From NCBI GenBank assembly GCA_016783285.1, contig JADHWW010000114.1, positions 1 through 32,171 on the forward strand: a stretch of DNA of 32,171 nt. The letters are read 5' to 3'. Origin of the DNA: Anaerolineae bacterium (lineage in GTDB: Bacteria > Chloroflexota > Anaerolineae > B4-G1). The notes under the pieces are model-generated. The model saw only the letters and a list, made by a program, of their open reading frames with translations. It was not told the DNA's origin and made no database searches. Below are positions 18,288 to 26,406 of this stretch, piece after piece; the stretch's first letter is position 1, and each line of letters begins with the position of its first letter. The translations under genes and the position numbers were made by a program.

Positions 18288-19295
18288 TCACCACAGCGCC
18301 AATGCCACACCAGCCATCGCCGCCAGCAACCCCACCAGCCAGAAACGCTGCACCACCTGCGTCTCTGACCAGCCTCTTAACTCAAAGTGATGATGCAATG
18401 GACTCATTTTAAACAACCGCCGCCCCTGGCCAAACCTGCGCCTGGTGTACTTGAAATAGAGCACCTGCAAAATCACCGAAACTGTTTCGGCCACCGGGAC
18501 CAGCGCCACCACTGGCAATAGCAGCCACTGCCCGGTCATCAGCGCCACCGTCCCCAGCGTCGCCCCCAATGCCAGACTGCCCGTGTCGCCCATGAACATC
18601 TGCGCCGGGTGGGCGTTATACCACAGGAAGGCGAAACACGCCCCCACCACGGTGAAACAGAAACGCACCAGGTGGTACTGCCCCTGCAGCAGCGCGATTA
18701 TGCCGTAGGCGGCAAAGGCGCTGGCGACAATGATCCCCGCCAGCCCGTCCAGCCCATCGGTCAGATTGACCGCGTTGGCCGAGCACGTAATCACGAACGC
18801 CGCGATAGGCACCCACGCCCAGCCCAGGTCAACCGCCCGCCGCACCCCCGGCACACCCACCTGTCCCGCGAACTGTATGCGCATCACCTGCATGGTCACC
18901 GCGACTCCCAACGTCAGCAGCACCTCCCATACAATCTTCCGTCGCGCCGAATACCCCTCACCGCGCCGCACCCCACGCACCCCGGCGATGTCATCCAGCG
19001 CGCCGATGAGCGCGTAAGCCAACATCACCCCTAGCGGCACCAGGATTGAGCGCCCGATCACCGTCCGCCCCAGCAGGCTGTAAATGTTGAGCGCCACCGT
19101 GATGAGCAGCACTGGCACGACGATCATCAACCCACCCATTGTCGGCGTCCCCAGTTTCATCCTGTGACCACTGGGGCCATCAATGCGGATGCGCTTGCCA
19201 ATGTGGTAGTGGCGCAGGATGCGAATGAGAAGCGGGCCCCACACCACCGCCAGGATGAACGAGAGACTCGCCAGGATGAGCGCGAAATCCATCAT
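18288..19295 (-). CDS. mraY: Phospho-N-acetylmuramoyl-pentapeptide transferase
   Basis: MraY moves phospho-MurNAc-pentapeptide onto undecaprenyl phosphate, giving lipid I. The protein is polytopic, 335 residues with about ten helices, and has the catalytic signatures: GTPTMGGLMIVVP near the N-terminus, GALDDIAGVRG (Asp-Asp), SANAVNLTDGLDGLAGI, WYNAHPAQMFMGDTGSLALG, and the His-rich loop KMSPLHHHFELRGWSE. The ATG at 19295 overlaps the murF TGA by 4 bp; the second ATG, one codon later, has the better spacing to GGAGG. Confidence 0.97.
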   Translation of the reverse strand: MMDFALILASLSFILAVVWGPLLIRILRHYHIGKRIRIDGPSGHRMKLGTPTMGGLMIVVPVLLITVALNIYSLLGRTVIGRSILVPLGVMLAYALIGALDDIAGVRGVRRGEGYSARRKIVWEVLLTLGVAVTMQVMRIQFAGQVGVPGVRRAVDLGWAWVPIAAFVITCSANAVNLTDGLDGLAGIIVASAFAAYGIIALLQGQYHLVRFCFTVVGACFAFLWYNAHPAQMFMGDTGSLALGATLGTVALMTGQWLLLPVVALVPVAETVSVILQVLYFKYTRRRFGQGRRLFKMSPLHHHFELRGWSETQVVQRFWLVGLLAAMAGVALALW

Positions 19296-20722
19296 GCCCT
19301 CCCCAGCGCGTTGACGATCTCTTCCATCTGCATCGCCCGCGAGCCCTTGACCAGAATCACGTCGTTGCCCGTCACCATCTGCTCCAGCAGAGCAATCGCC
19401 TGGGCATTCTCCTCGACAATGCGCACCCGGTCGGCGGGCATCCCCCAGCGCAGCGCCGTCTCACCGATGATCCGCCCCCGCGCCCCAACCGTGATGAGCA
19501 CATCGGCCACCTCCAACGCCCGCATCCCCACCTTCTCGTGTCCCTCCCGCTCGTAGCCACCCAGTTCCAGCATGTCGCCCAGGACAGCAATCTTGCGCCC
19601 ATCCAGTTCATCCAGCAGATTGAGCGCAGCGAGGGTCGAGGCCGGACTGGCGTTGTAGGTGTCATCCAGGATGATAGATCCCTCCGGCCCCGGCACCGCC
19701 ACCAGTCGCAATTGTGCCGACGGCTCCCGCAAACCCTCGATGACCTCCTGCCAGTTCAGCCCCTCGCTCAGCCCCACCGCTGCCGCCCGCAGCGCGGTGT
19801 GGACGGAATGTCGCCCCAGTAGCGGGATCTTCACGTGCAGCGTCTCGTCGCCGTGGTGGAGTTGGAAGCGAATTCCCCCCAGCCCCAACCCTTCAATGTG
19901 ATCAGCCCACAGGTCCGCTTCGGGCGAGAGGCCGTAGTAGAACACGCGGGCTCTCGTAGCCTGCGCCATCCCCCGCACGCGCTCATCGTCATAGTTGAGA
20001 ATCGCCACGCCTTCGGGGGCCGGCGGCAACGACTTGACCAGTTCCGTCTTGGCCTCAACAATGCGCTCAAGCGATTTGGCGCGCTCCAGGTGCACCGGCC
20101 CGATGATGGTCACGACGCCGACATGCGGCTGCGCGATATGGGCCAGGTCAGCGATCTCACCTACATCGTACATCCCCATCTCCAACACGGCGCACTCGTG
20201 CTCGCTCGTCAAGTGCATCAGTGTCAGCGGCAACCCGATCTCGTTGTTGTAACTGGCCTCACTCTTGAGCGTGACGTAGCGACGCGCCAGCACAGCCGCC
20301 GCCAGTTCCTTCGTCGTAGATTTCCCCACACTCCCTGTGATGCCGACGACACGCAGTTCATCATGTCGCCGTCGCCAGAAGGCTGCCACCTGCTGGATCG
20401 CCTGGAGGCTACCGGCCGTCTTTAGCACCAGCGGCAGCGACCAAGCACTGGGCAGCACCCAGACCGGGTCAGTCAAGTCCAATATCAGCCCGGAGGGTAT
20501 CACATCCCGCTCGACAATCGCCGCCACTGCACCCCGTGAGAAGGCATCGACGACGTAGTCGTGGCCATCCGCGTGCTCGCCTTTGAGTGCAACGAACAGC
20601 GCGCCAGGCTCGACTCGCCGCGAGTCGAGCACCGTCCTCGAAACCGGTTGATCCAGCCTCTCCGGCCGGTTTCCTGTCAATCCCTCAATCACGTCCGCCA
20701 GCGTCAACATCCCCACACTCAT
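19292..20722 (-). CDS. murF: UDP-MurNAc-tripeptide--D-alanyl-D-alanine ligase
   Basis: MurF adds the D-Ala-D-Ala dipeptide made by Ddl, completing the soluble precursor. The 476 residues carry the MurF-type N-terminus (VSRTVLDSRRVEPGALFVALKGEHADGHDYV), the P-loop GITGSVGKSTTKELAAAVL, SYNNEIGLPLTL, LEMGMYDVGEIADLAHIAQP and ILDDTYNASPASTLAALN with the DxYNAnP signature. These separate it from MurE, which is not present. The ATG at 20722 overlaps the ftsI TGA by 4 bp, with GGAGG seven bases upstream; an alternative ATG is four codons in. Confidence 0.96.
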   Translation of the reverse strand: MSVGMLTLADVIEGLTGNRPERLDQPVSRTVLDSRRVEPGALFVALKGEHADGHDYVVDAFSRGAVAAIVERDVIPSGLILDLTDPVWVLPSAWSLPLVLKTAGSLQAIQQVAAFWRRRHDELRVVGITGSVGKSTTKELAAAVLARRYVTLKSEASYNNEIGLPLTLMHLTSEHECAVLEMGMYDVGEIADLAHIAQPHVGVVTIIGPVHLERAKSLERIVEAKTELVKSLPPAPEGVAILNYDDERVRGMAQATRARVFYYGLSPEADLWADHIEGLGLGGIRFQLHHGDETLHVKIPLLGRHSVHTALRAAAVGLSEGLNWQEVIEGLREPSAQLRLVAVPGPEGSIILDDTYNASPASTLAALNLLDELDGRKIAVLGDMLELGGYEREGHEKVGMRALEVADVLITVGARGRIIGETALRWGMPADRVRIVEENAQAIALLEQMVTGNDVILVKGSRAMQMEEIVNALGRA

Positions 20723-22455
20723 CTTACCGCCTCCGCCATCACCATACCCGCCCCCCCTTCATCCCCCCAATAAAGGGGAGAAGAGGGTGGACAGCCCAAA
20801 ACAACGAACAGCCGGGCTGCCAGCCTCCGGAACGCTGGTGCTGCCGTCTCGAAAGCCCAGGGCGAGGTCTTGGGCCGATCCAATTTGACCAGAATAACGA
20901 GTTGGGGGTCGGGCACTGGCCCAAATCCAACAAAGGAGGTGATCGTCCCCTCTTTGTCGTATCCTCCGGGAATGGGAATCTGCGCCGTACCCGTCTTGCC
21001 CGCGATGGGATAGCCCTCCACCCTGGCCTGGGGCACTCCTTCCTCTACCACTCGCACCATCATCTCTGTCAGCGTGCGCGCTGTCTGCGGAGCAATCGCC
21101 TGCGCTTCGACCACCGGCCGGAAAGTGGAGACAGTGCCATCGGGGGCGATGCGCTGGGCCACGATGCGGGGGCGCAGCCGGGTACCGTCGTTGGCCACCG
21201 TCGCCACCGCGACGATCATCTGGAGCGGTGTCACCGCCAACCCCTGTCCAAAAGCGTTCGTCCCCAGATTAGAGTCGTGCCAGTACTCGTAGTCGTCCGG
21301 GAGCCACAACCGACCGGATATCTCGCCTGCCAGCTCAACCCCCGTCGGTCGTCCGATGCCGAACGCCTGCACGTAACGGTAGAATAGGTCAGGCCCCATC
21401 CGCGTGCTCAACCACGCCGAGCCCACATTGAGTGATTTGATCAGGATGTCGGCCACCGTCCGCTCACCATACGCCTGGCGCGAGGCATTCTGAATCACCT
21501 GCCCCCCCACTTCAATCCAGCCCTGATCGTAGTAGGTTGTTTCTGGCGTCACCAGCCCCGCATCAAGTGCAGCGGCAACCGTCAGGACCTTGAACACAGA
21601 GCCAGGTTCATACTGCTGACTCACAGCCGGATCCTCAAAAGGGAGCGGACCAAGACCATAGAAATCGCCGTACTGCCCTGGATCGTAATTGGGCAGGCTG
21701 GCCAGCGCCAGAATCTCGAAGGTGCGAGGGTCCATTACGATGATCGTACCCCTCTCGGCCTGGTACTCCTGCACCGAGCGCGCCAGTTCCTCCTCGACCA
21801 GCGCCTGCACAGTGCGGTCGAGCGTCAGCACCAAGTCAGTCCCCGGTTGAGGCAACACGACAGGAGCCACAATCCAGGGAAGCGGATCGCTAGCTGGGTC
21901 TACCGGCCCCTCCCACTCCCCCTGTTCTGGCTGCAGTCGTACATCGTGGAAGCCCTCAACGCCGTAGAAACCCGCCCCTTCGGTATTGCAAAAACCGATC
22001 ACGTGCGACGCCAGCGAGCCCTCAGGATACTCTCGCACCCACAGCGGGCGGACGGTGATACCCGGAATCCTCATGTCTATCACCTGCTCCCCCACGTCTT
22101 TCGACACCGAAGAGACGATCTGAACCCATGCGTCCTCGCCTTCTAGCAACTGCTCAATGTGAGCGGCTGGCACTTGCAACAGCGATTCCAGAGCAACCGC
22201 CGCCGCCTGCGCATCCACCACGTAGACCGGAGCCGCCTCAATAGAATACATCACCGCGTTACCTGCCATCAAGTGACCGTTTCGGTCGCGGATCACGCCC
22301 CGTGGAGAATCGGCCATCACGATGCGCCGCTCAATCCCCTCGTAGAAGCGGCGATCCACGATCTGTACCTGCACCAACTGAGCCACAATCATAAGCACAA
22401 GACCGATCATCAGCGTGGACAATAACCGCAGGCGACGCCGTGGCCCTTCTGCCAT
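20719..22455 (-). CDS. ftsI: Class B penicillin-binding protein FtsI (PBP3-type transpeptidase)
   Basis: Septal transpeptidase that cross-links strands made by FtsW. The 578 residues comprise a short cytoplasmic start, one membrane anchor (about 11-30, LLSTLMIGLVLMIVAQLVQV), the PBP dimerisation domain (MADSPRGVIRDRNGHLMAGN) and the transpeptidase domain with all three active-site motifs: SVFK (in YEPGSVFKVLTV), SLN (in IKSLNVGSAWL) and KTG (in IAGKTGTAQIP). No PASTA domains are present. The last ~24 residues (from GCPPSSPLYWGDEGG) fall outside the domain and are encoded by a C/G-run repeat. The ATG at 22455 has GGAGG eight bases upstream. Confidence 0.95.
   Translation of the reverse strand: MAEGPRRRLRLLSTLMIGLVLMIVAQLVQVQIVDRRFYEGIERRIVMADSPRGVIRDRNGHLMAGNAVMYSIEAAPVYVVDAQAAAVALESLLQVPAAHIEQLLEGEDAWVQIVSSVSKDVGEQVIDMRIPGITVRPLWVREYPEGSLASHVIGFCNTEGAGFYGVEGFHDVRLQPEQGEWEGPVDPASDPLPWIVAPVVLPQPGTDLVLTLDRTVQALVEEELARSVQEYQAERGTIIVMDPRTFEILALASLPNYDPGQYGDFYGLGPLPFEDPAVSQQYEPGSVFKVLTVAAALDAGLVTPETTYYDQGWIEVGGQVIQNASRQAYGERTVADILIKSLNVGSAWLSTRMGPDLFYRYVQAFGIGRPTGVELAGEISGRLWLPDDYEYWHDSNLGTNAFGQGLAVTPLQMIVAVATVANDGTRLRPRIVAQRIAPDGTVSTFRPVVEAQAIAPQTARTLTEMMVRVVEEGVPQARVEGYPIAGKTGTAQIPIPGGYDKEGTITSFVGFGPVPDPQLVILVKLDRPKTSPWAFETAAPAFRRLAARLFVVLGCPPSSPLYWGDEGGAGMVMAEAVR
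20749..20790. repeat. C/G-run repeat encoding the FtsI C-terminal tail
   Basis: Contains runs of 7 C and 6 C, then AATAAA and GGGG; CCCC-AATAAA-GGGG (20765-20778) can fold as a hairpin. Translated on the minus strand it gives PSSPLYWGDEGGAG. I recall very similar peptides from intergenic repeats in several phyla, which cannot be checked here. Confidence 0.55.
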
Positions 22456-22500
22456 CAGAAATTCCTCCCATCAATGAACAACGCAACAAAGAATTATAGG

Positions 22501-22830
22501 CTAACGAGTATCGGCTAAGGGGAGAAACTCCACCCGTTCAGCCGGTGCAAGACCCAACTCAACCACCCGCTCCCTCAGGCGGGAAATAGAACCCTCCCTG
22601 GCAACATCCACCTCCAATTGCTCGTTTCCCCTCTGGAACCGGAACAACTCCGCCTGCAACTGCTGGATGTGGCGACCTTGGGCCGCCGTCCGGCTAACCA
22701 ACGTCAGATAGAGAGATGCTACCAGCGTCAGTGCCACGGCAAGCACGAACAAATAGAGAGCCACGCGCGGGCCCATCTCAAACCGACCGCGCTTAACGCC
22801 GTGTGTCGCCCACTGCATGAAATCGGACAT
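22501..22830 (-). CDS. ftsL: FtsL-like divisome protein
   Basis: A 109-residue bitopic protein in the position where ftsL lies in other dcw clusters, between rsmH and ftsI. It has a short cytoplasmic part, one membrane helix (about residues 23-45, VALYLFVLAVALTLVASLYL), then a coiled coil (QGRHIQQLQAELFRFQRGNEQLE) and the short closing region LRERVVELGLAPAERVEFLPL, typical of FtsL/DivIC-type proteins. I start at the ATG at 22830, which follows AGGAGG and AAAGGGGT; the longer frame up to 23013 is the reverse of coding sequence in rsmH. Identity at family level is good; assignment to FtsL rather than a general septum-formation initiator rests on position. Confidence 0.82.
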   Translation of the reverse strand: MSDFMQWATHGVKRGRFEMGPRVALYLFVLAVALTLVASLYLTLVSRTAAQGRHIQQLQAELFRFQRGNEQLEVDVAREGSISRLRERVVELGLAPAERVEFLPLADTR

Positions 22831-22837
22831 ACCCCTT

Positions 22838-22860
22838 TGCCTCCTGCTTCCGCTTCCTAT
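22838..22860 (-). repeat. Heptamer GGAGGCA-type repeat before ftsL
   Basis: Plus-strand units TGCCTCC, TGCTTCC, GCTTCC, TATCC; the run starts inside the last codons of rsmH and supplies the AGGAGG used as the ftsL ribosome site. Confidence 0.55.
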
Positions 22861-23810
22861 CCTCTCCGCTCCGCAACCCGCAGCCTCGCCGAGCGCGCTC
22901 GCGGATTGGTAGTGATCTCGTCCGCCGCTGGACGAACAGGCTTGCGTGTGACCAGGCGTAACGTGGCTCGATGGCCGCAGATGCAAACCGGCACTTCTGG
23001 CGGACAGATACAATCACGACTCTCCTGGCGCATAAAACGCTTAACCAGCCGATCCTCCAGCGAGTGAAAACAAATCACCACCAGTCGCCCGCCGGGCGCA
23101 AGGACTTCCACAGCCTGGGGTAACGCCGCCTCCAGCGCGGCCAATTCATCGTTGACGGCGATACGTAGCGCCTGGAACGTGCGCGTCGCAGGATGGATGC
23201 GTCTGCGCCGTCTGGCTGAGCGCCCACGACGAAACCTCCCCACCACTCTTTCGACGACGGCGGCCAGTTCCCTCGTCGTGTGAAGCGGCCGGGCAGCAAC
23301 GATCGCCTCCGCGATGCGGCCTGCCTGCCTCTCCTCACCATACCGATACAATAGCGCCGTCAGCTCTTCGAGCGTGAGATGGTTAACAAGCGCGGCCGCA
23401 GTGGGGCCATCCGTCGTAGGATCGAAGCGCATATCGAGCGGCCCGTCTGCCATAAAAGCGAAGCCACGGGTGGAGTCAGCCAGTTGGAGTGAGGAGAGTC
23501 CTAAATCAAACAGGACGCCGTCTGCGGGAACGAAATAGCAGGCGCGCGCGATCTCTGCCAGGTGGGTGAAGGAACTGTGCACAAGCACGACCTGCCCAAC
23601 GCAGAAGTCCAGCCGGTCACGAGCCGCTTCCACTGCTGTTGGATCCCGGTCCAGTCCCAGGAGATGCCCATCTGGGGACGAGGCCGCCAGTATCCCGCCA
23701 GCGTGTCCACCGCCTCCCACCGTCGCATCTATATATCGGCCGCCTGGCCTGACCTGCAGACCATCAAGCACCGCTTGGAAAAGAACAGGGATGTGGGTAC
23801 CCTCCCTCAC
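22857..23810 (-). CDS. rsmH: 16S rRNA m4C1402 methyltransferase RsmH (MraW)
   Basis: RsmH methylates N4 of C1402 in 16S rRNA. Motifs are [19 protein letters not shown] at the N-terminus, the SAM loop [67 protein letters not shown] and [19 protein letters not shown] start at the GTG at 23810 (317 aa), where GGAGGG immediately precedes and the protein begins close to HIPVL as in the family. The spacing is very short, however, so the in-frame ATG at 23894, overlapping mraZ by 22 bp, remains possible. A basic [11 protein letters not shown] stretch stands just before HPATR. Confidence 0.95.
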   Translation of the reverse strand: MREGTHIPVLFQAVLDGLQVRPGGRYIDATVGGGGHAGGILAASSPDGHLLGLDRDPTAVEAARDRLDFCVGQVVLVHSSFTHLAEIARACYFVPADGVLFDLGLSSLQLADSTRGFAFMADGPLDMRFDPTTDGPTAAALVNHLTLEELTALLYRYGEERQAGRIAEAIVAARPLHTTRELAAVVERVVGRFRRGRSARRRRRIHPATRTFQALRIAVNDELAALEAALPQAVEVLAPGGRLVVICFHSLEDRLVKRFMRQESRDCICPPEVPVCICGHRATLRLVTRKPVRPAADEITTNPRARSARLRVAERRG

Positions 23811-23872
23811 CCCCTCCTTTCGCTGCGTACCGAGTTCACCAGCACAATGGCCGGCCTGGGACTCCGCACTGG

Positions 23873-24301
23873 CTAGATACCCAGAACCGCCCATTTCTCA
23901 ACATTTGCGTCGTACCCCTCAACACGCTCGCGCTCCTCGCCCCAGGAATCCGGGTTCCACACCTCAATGTAGGTGTTGAGCCCGGTGACGACGACCTCGC
24001 CATCGAGGCCGGCGTATTCACGCAAGCGTGGAGGAATAAGCACGCGACCTTGCTTGTCGGGGGTAGCATCGGAGGCGTTGGCGAAGACCAGGCGGCGGAA
24101 GGCACGAGCACGCCGGTCGGTCATCGGCAAATCACTCACCTGCTTCGCCAACCGCCCCCATTCTTCCATGGGGTAGATCGCCAGGCAGCGATCAATCCCA
24201 CGGGTGACGACGAGACCATAGGTCAGGTCGGCCCGAAACTTGGCGGGGACAGCCAACCGCCCTTTCTCGTCAATGGTGTGTACGAACTCCCCCAGGAACA
24301 T
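23873..24301 (-). CDS. mraZ: Transcriptional regulator MraZ
   Basis: First gene of the dcw cluster; MraZ is a DNA-binding protein that represses its own operon. The 142 residues hold two AbrB-like halves with the DxxGR core, [18 protein letters not shown] and [21 protein letters not shown] chose the ATG at 24301 ([11 protein letters not shown]); a purine stretch (GGGGAA) lies ten bases upstream. The longer frame to 24340 adds a Cys-rich piece (MSPCCFCRGEC) unlike the family. Upstream are three GTGGGG boxes and a promoter, fitting autoregulation. Confidence 0.96.
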   Translation of the reverse strand: MFLGEFVHTIDEKGRLAVPAKFRADLTYGLVVTRGIDRCLAIYPMEEWGRLAKQVSDLPMTDRRARAFRRLVFANASDATPDKQGRVLIPPRLREYAGLDGEVVVTGLNTYIEVWNPDSWGEERERVEGYDANVEKWAVLGI

Positions 24302-24353
24302 GGCGTTACATTCCCCACGACAAAAGCAACAAGGTGACATCTAGCGGAGCAAT

Positions 24354-24379
24354 CCCCACTTCGCCCCACTTCGCCCCAC
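24354..24379 (-). promoter_or_regulatory. MraZ operator: three GTGGGG boxes at 10-bp period
   Basis: On the minus strand GTGGGGCGAA, GTGGGGCGAA, GTGGGGATTG follow without a gap (plus-strand CCCCAC at 24354, 24364, 24374). A fourth GTGGGG stands at 24313-24318, 41 bp away, near the ribosome site. Repeated TGGG boxes one helical turn apart upstream of mraZ are the known MraZ binding pattern. Confidence 0.9.
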
Positions 24380-24390
24380 AGATACCCCTT

Positions 24391-24418
24391 ATTATACACT
24401 ACTTTCTCTTTTTGTCTA
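24391..24418 (-). promoter_or_regulatory. Promoter of the mraZ/dcw operon
   Basis: On the minus strand a perfect -10 TATAAT (24391-24396) and a -35-like TAGACA (24413-24418) are separated by 16 bp. The implied start, about 24384, falls directly before the three MraZ boxes. Confidence 0.82.
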
Positions 24419-24524
24419 GTACCTGGAGAGAATTTTAAGGTTTCTTCGGGGGGAGTTCTTCTGCAGTCCACGTCGATTACTGGCCGGCATAGAGCAACCG
24501 TCTGGTTCTCGACTGGACGGGGTT

Positions 24525-26357
24525 CTAAACATCGGCGGTGAAGCCCAAACCCAGTTCCTCCAGCGTCTCCCGCGCGGGCTGGCCTGTCGCCAGGTCCCAG
24601 CCGTACTCGGCGTAGGCGCCGGCCAGGAGCGTGTCCACATCAGGGACTGTTCCCTCGGTCCCGCCGTCATCCAGTGGCTTCAGTAGCAAGTCGGGCAACC
24701 GATCATCAGCGCGGGTGAGGCCTCGACGCAGGTTAAGCAACCGCTTGAAGGTGACGATGCGCTTGCCCAGCGTCATCAGGTCCTCGGCTTCCAGGTCCCA
24801 GCCTGTCGCGCCGTTCAGCGCCGCCAGCAGCCACTCGACGCCGGGATTCTGGAATTGACACAGAGTGAGCGCGTTGTACAGATTGCGCCATGCCTGATGC
24901 CGCGCCGCGATACGGCCCCTCTCTTCCGTCATATCAAAACGGTCGCCGGGCAGGATGCCCAGTTCGACGGCCGGGCCTTGACCAGTGTCCACGCCGTACA
25001 TATCGCCCTCCATATGGCAGGCGCCGCGCGGCGAGAGAGCATAGGTCACAGCCAGACCAACGAATGCACGCGGATCGTGCATTGGTATCTCCAGCCGGTT
25101 GACGGTCGCTGCCAGTTCCGGCACACCGAATCGCTCGGCCAAGGCCGCGCTCCCCTCGGCCAGCGCGTCGCCGAAACCCTCACGGCGGGCAATCATCTCG
25201 ATCAACCGGTGAGTTGTCTGGATATCACCATAGCGGATCTCCAGACCGTCCGCGTCGGCCGTGGTGAGAATGCCGCGCTCGAACATCTCGCAGGCCAACG
25301 CGATGGTGCAGCCGGTGCTGATGGTGTCCACGCCGTAGACATTGCACAGGTGACCAGCGTAGATTACCGCCTCCAGATCATCCACCATCGCCAGCGAGCC
25401 AAACGCGCCCAGTGTCTCGTACTCAGGACCATCCACCTTGTCCAGGCCATAGTTGGGTGCGCGGGTCTCGCGGCCACACGCGATGGGGCAGCGGTAGCAA
25501 GCAGTGTTCCTGTTCTGATACCGCTCCACCATCAGCACGCCGGAGAGATTGCCCGCCCCTTCCCACTCCCCCTGCTGATAGTAGCGAGTGGGCATGTCAC
25601 CGTACATCAGCGCCATGTCCACGTAGCAGGCGGTGCCGGCCAGTTTCAGCGACAGGGCCGCCATGTCCTCGTCCAGATTGGCGATGATCTCCCGGACCAC
25701 ACTCTTGAACCCGTCTGGGTCAGCCAGAGGCACCCTGGCCTTGCCGCGCAGGCCGATGGCCTTGAGGTTCTTGGAACCCATCACAGCGCCCATGCCGGTC
25801 CGACCGGCTGCGCGCCCATGGTCGTTCATAACAGCGGCCATCTTGACCAGGTTCTCGCCCCCCAAACCGATGCAGGCCACACGGGCCTTCGGCTCATCCA
25901 GCGCCTCGCGCACCCGTTCCTGCGCCTCATACGAGTCGCTGCCCCACAGATCGGTCCCGTCGCGCAGTTCTGCCCGGCCCTCAATGATGGAGAGCCACAC
26001 CGGTCTTTCGGCCCGGCCGGTGATGATGATGCCGTCGTAGCCGGCGAAACGCAGTTCAGGGCCTAAGAAACCGCCTGTGTTCGACTCGCCCCAGATGCCA
26101 GTGAGCGGCGAGAGGGCACACACGCTGCAGCGGCCGGCCGAGGGCATGGCCGTGCCGACCAGCGGGCCGGTCATAAAGATCAAGGGGTTATCGGGCCCCA
26201 GCGGATCCGTATCGCCATCCACCATATCGTAGACGTAGCGCGCGGCCAACCCGCTGCCCCCGACGAAAGCGCGGGCGTACTCCTCGTCGAGCGGTTCATC
26301 GTGCAGTTCCCCCGTGCTGAGATTAACGCGCAGAATTTTGCCCATGTAGCCATTCAT
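24525..26357 (-). CDS. aor: Aldehyde:ferredoxin oxidoreductase (tungsten-pterin family)
   Basis: Enzymes of this family oxidise aldehydes to acids with ferredoxin (or run in reverse) using a bis-pterin tungsten centre and one [4Fe-4S] cluster. The 610-residue protein shows the N-terminal domain start MGKILRVNLSTGEL, the pterin-binding stretches GPLVGTAMPSAGRCSVCALSP and GRTGMGAVMGSKNLKAI, and cluster ligands CYRCPIAC, with the fourth Cys expected in ALTLCQF. The ATG at 26357 has GAGGAG just upstream; the frame upstream of it overlaps the dehydrogenase and is not used. Substrate cannot be told. It is the last gene of a group with an SCP2-like protein and an iron alcohol dehydrogenase. No MoaD-like partner is visible. 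Confidence 0.9.
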   Translation of the reverse strand: MNGYMGKILRVNLSTGELHDEPLDEEYARAFVGGSGLAARYVYDMVDGDTDPLGPDNPLIFMTGPLVGTAMPSAGRCSVCALSPLTGIWGESNTGGFLGPELRFAGYDGIIITGRAERPVWLSIIEGRAELRDGTDLWGSDSYEAQERVREALDEPKARVACIGLGGENLVKMAAVMNDHGRAAGRTGMGAVMGSKNLKAIGLRGKARVPLADPDGFKSVVREIIANLDEDMAALSLKLAGTACYVDMALMYGDMPTRYYQQGEWEGAGNLSGVLMVERYQNRNTACYRCPIACGRETRAPNYGLDKVDGPEYETLGAFGSLAMVDDLEAVIYAGHLCNVYGVDTISTGCTIALACEMFERGILTTADADGLEIRYGDIQTTHRLIEMIARREGFGDALAEGSAALAERFGVPELAATVNRLEIPMHDPRAFVGLAVTYALSPRGACHMEGDMYGVDTGQGPAVELGILPGDRFDMTEERGRIAARHQAWRNLYNALTLCQFQNPGVEWLLAALNGATGWDLEAEDLMTLGKRIVTFKRLLNLRRGLTRADDRLPDLLLKPLDDGGTEGTVPDVDTLLAGAYAEYGWDLATGQPARETLEELGLGFTADV

Positions 26358-26376
26358 TGTTCGCTCCTCGCACGTA

Positions 26377-26397
26377 GGACAAGTTGCTAACTTGTCC
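26377..26397. repeat. Short palindromic element, arms GGACAAGTT/AACTTGTCC
   Basis: Perfect 9-bp arms around GCT, preceded by GTA, in the 49-bp gap between the alcohol dehydrogenase and aor. There is no T tract. It shares shape and flank with 12080-12099 while its arms differ in a compensated way. Confidence 0.8.
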
Positions 26398-26406
26398 CGC
26401 ACCGTT

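Noticed and set aside
22831..23013. 61-residue N-terminal extension of FtsL
   Set aside because: It is a different-frame reading of rsmH coding sequence; the proper start at 22830 follows AGGAGG.
24419..24524. Terminator after aor
   Set aside because: Only a 5-bp stem (CCGTC/GACGG) with a long loop and no T tract; too weak to call.
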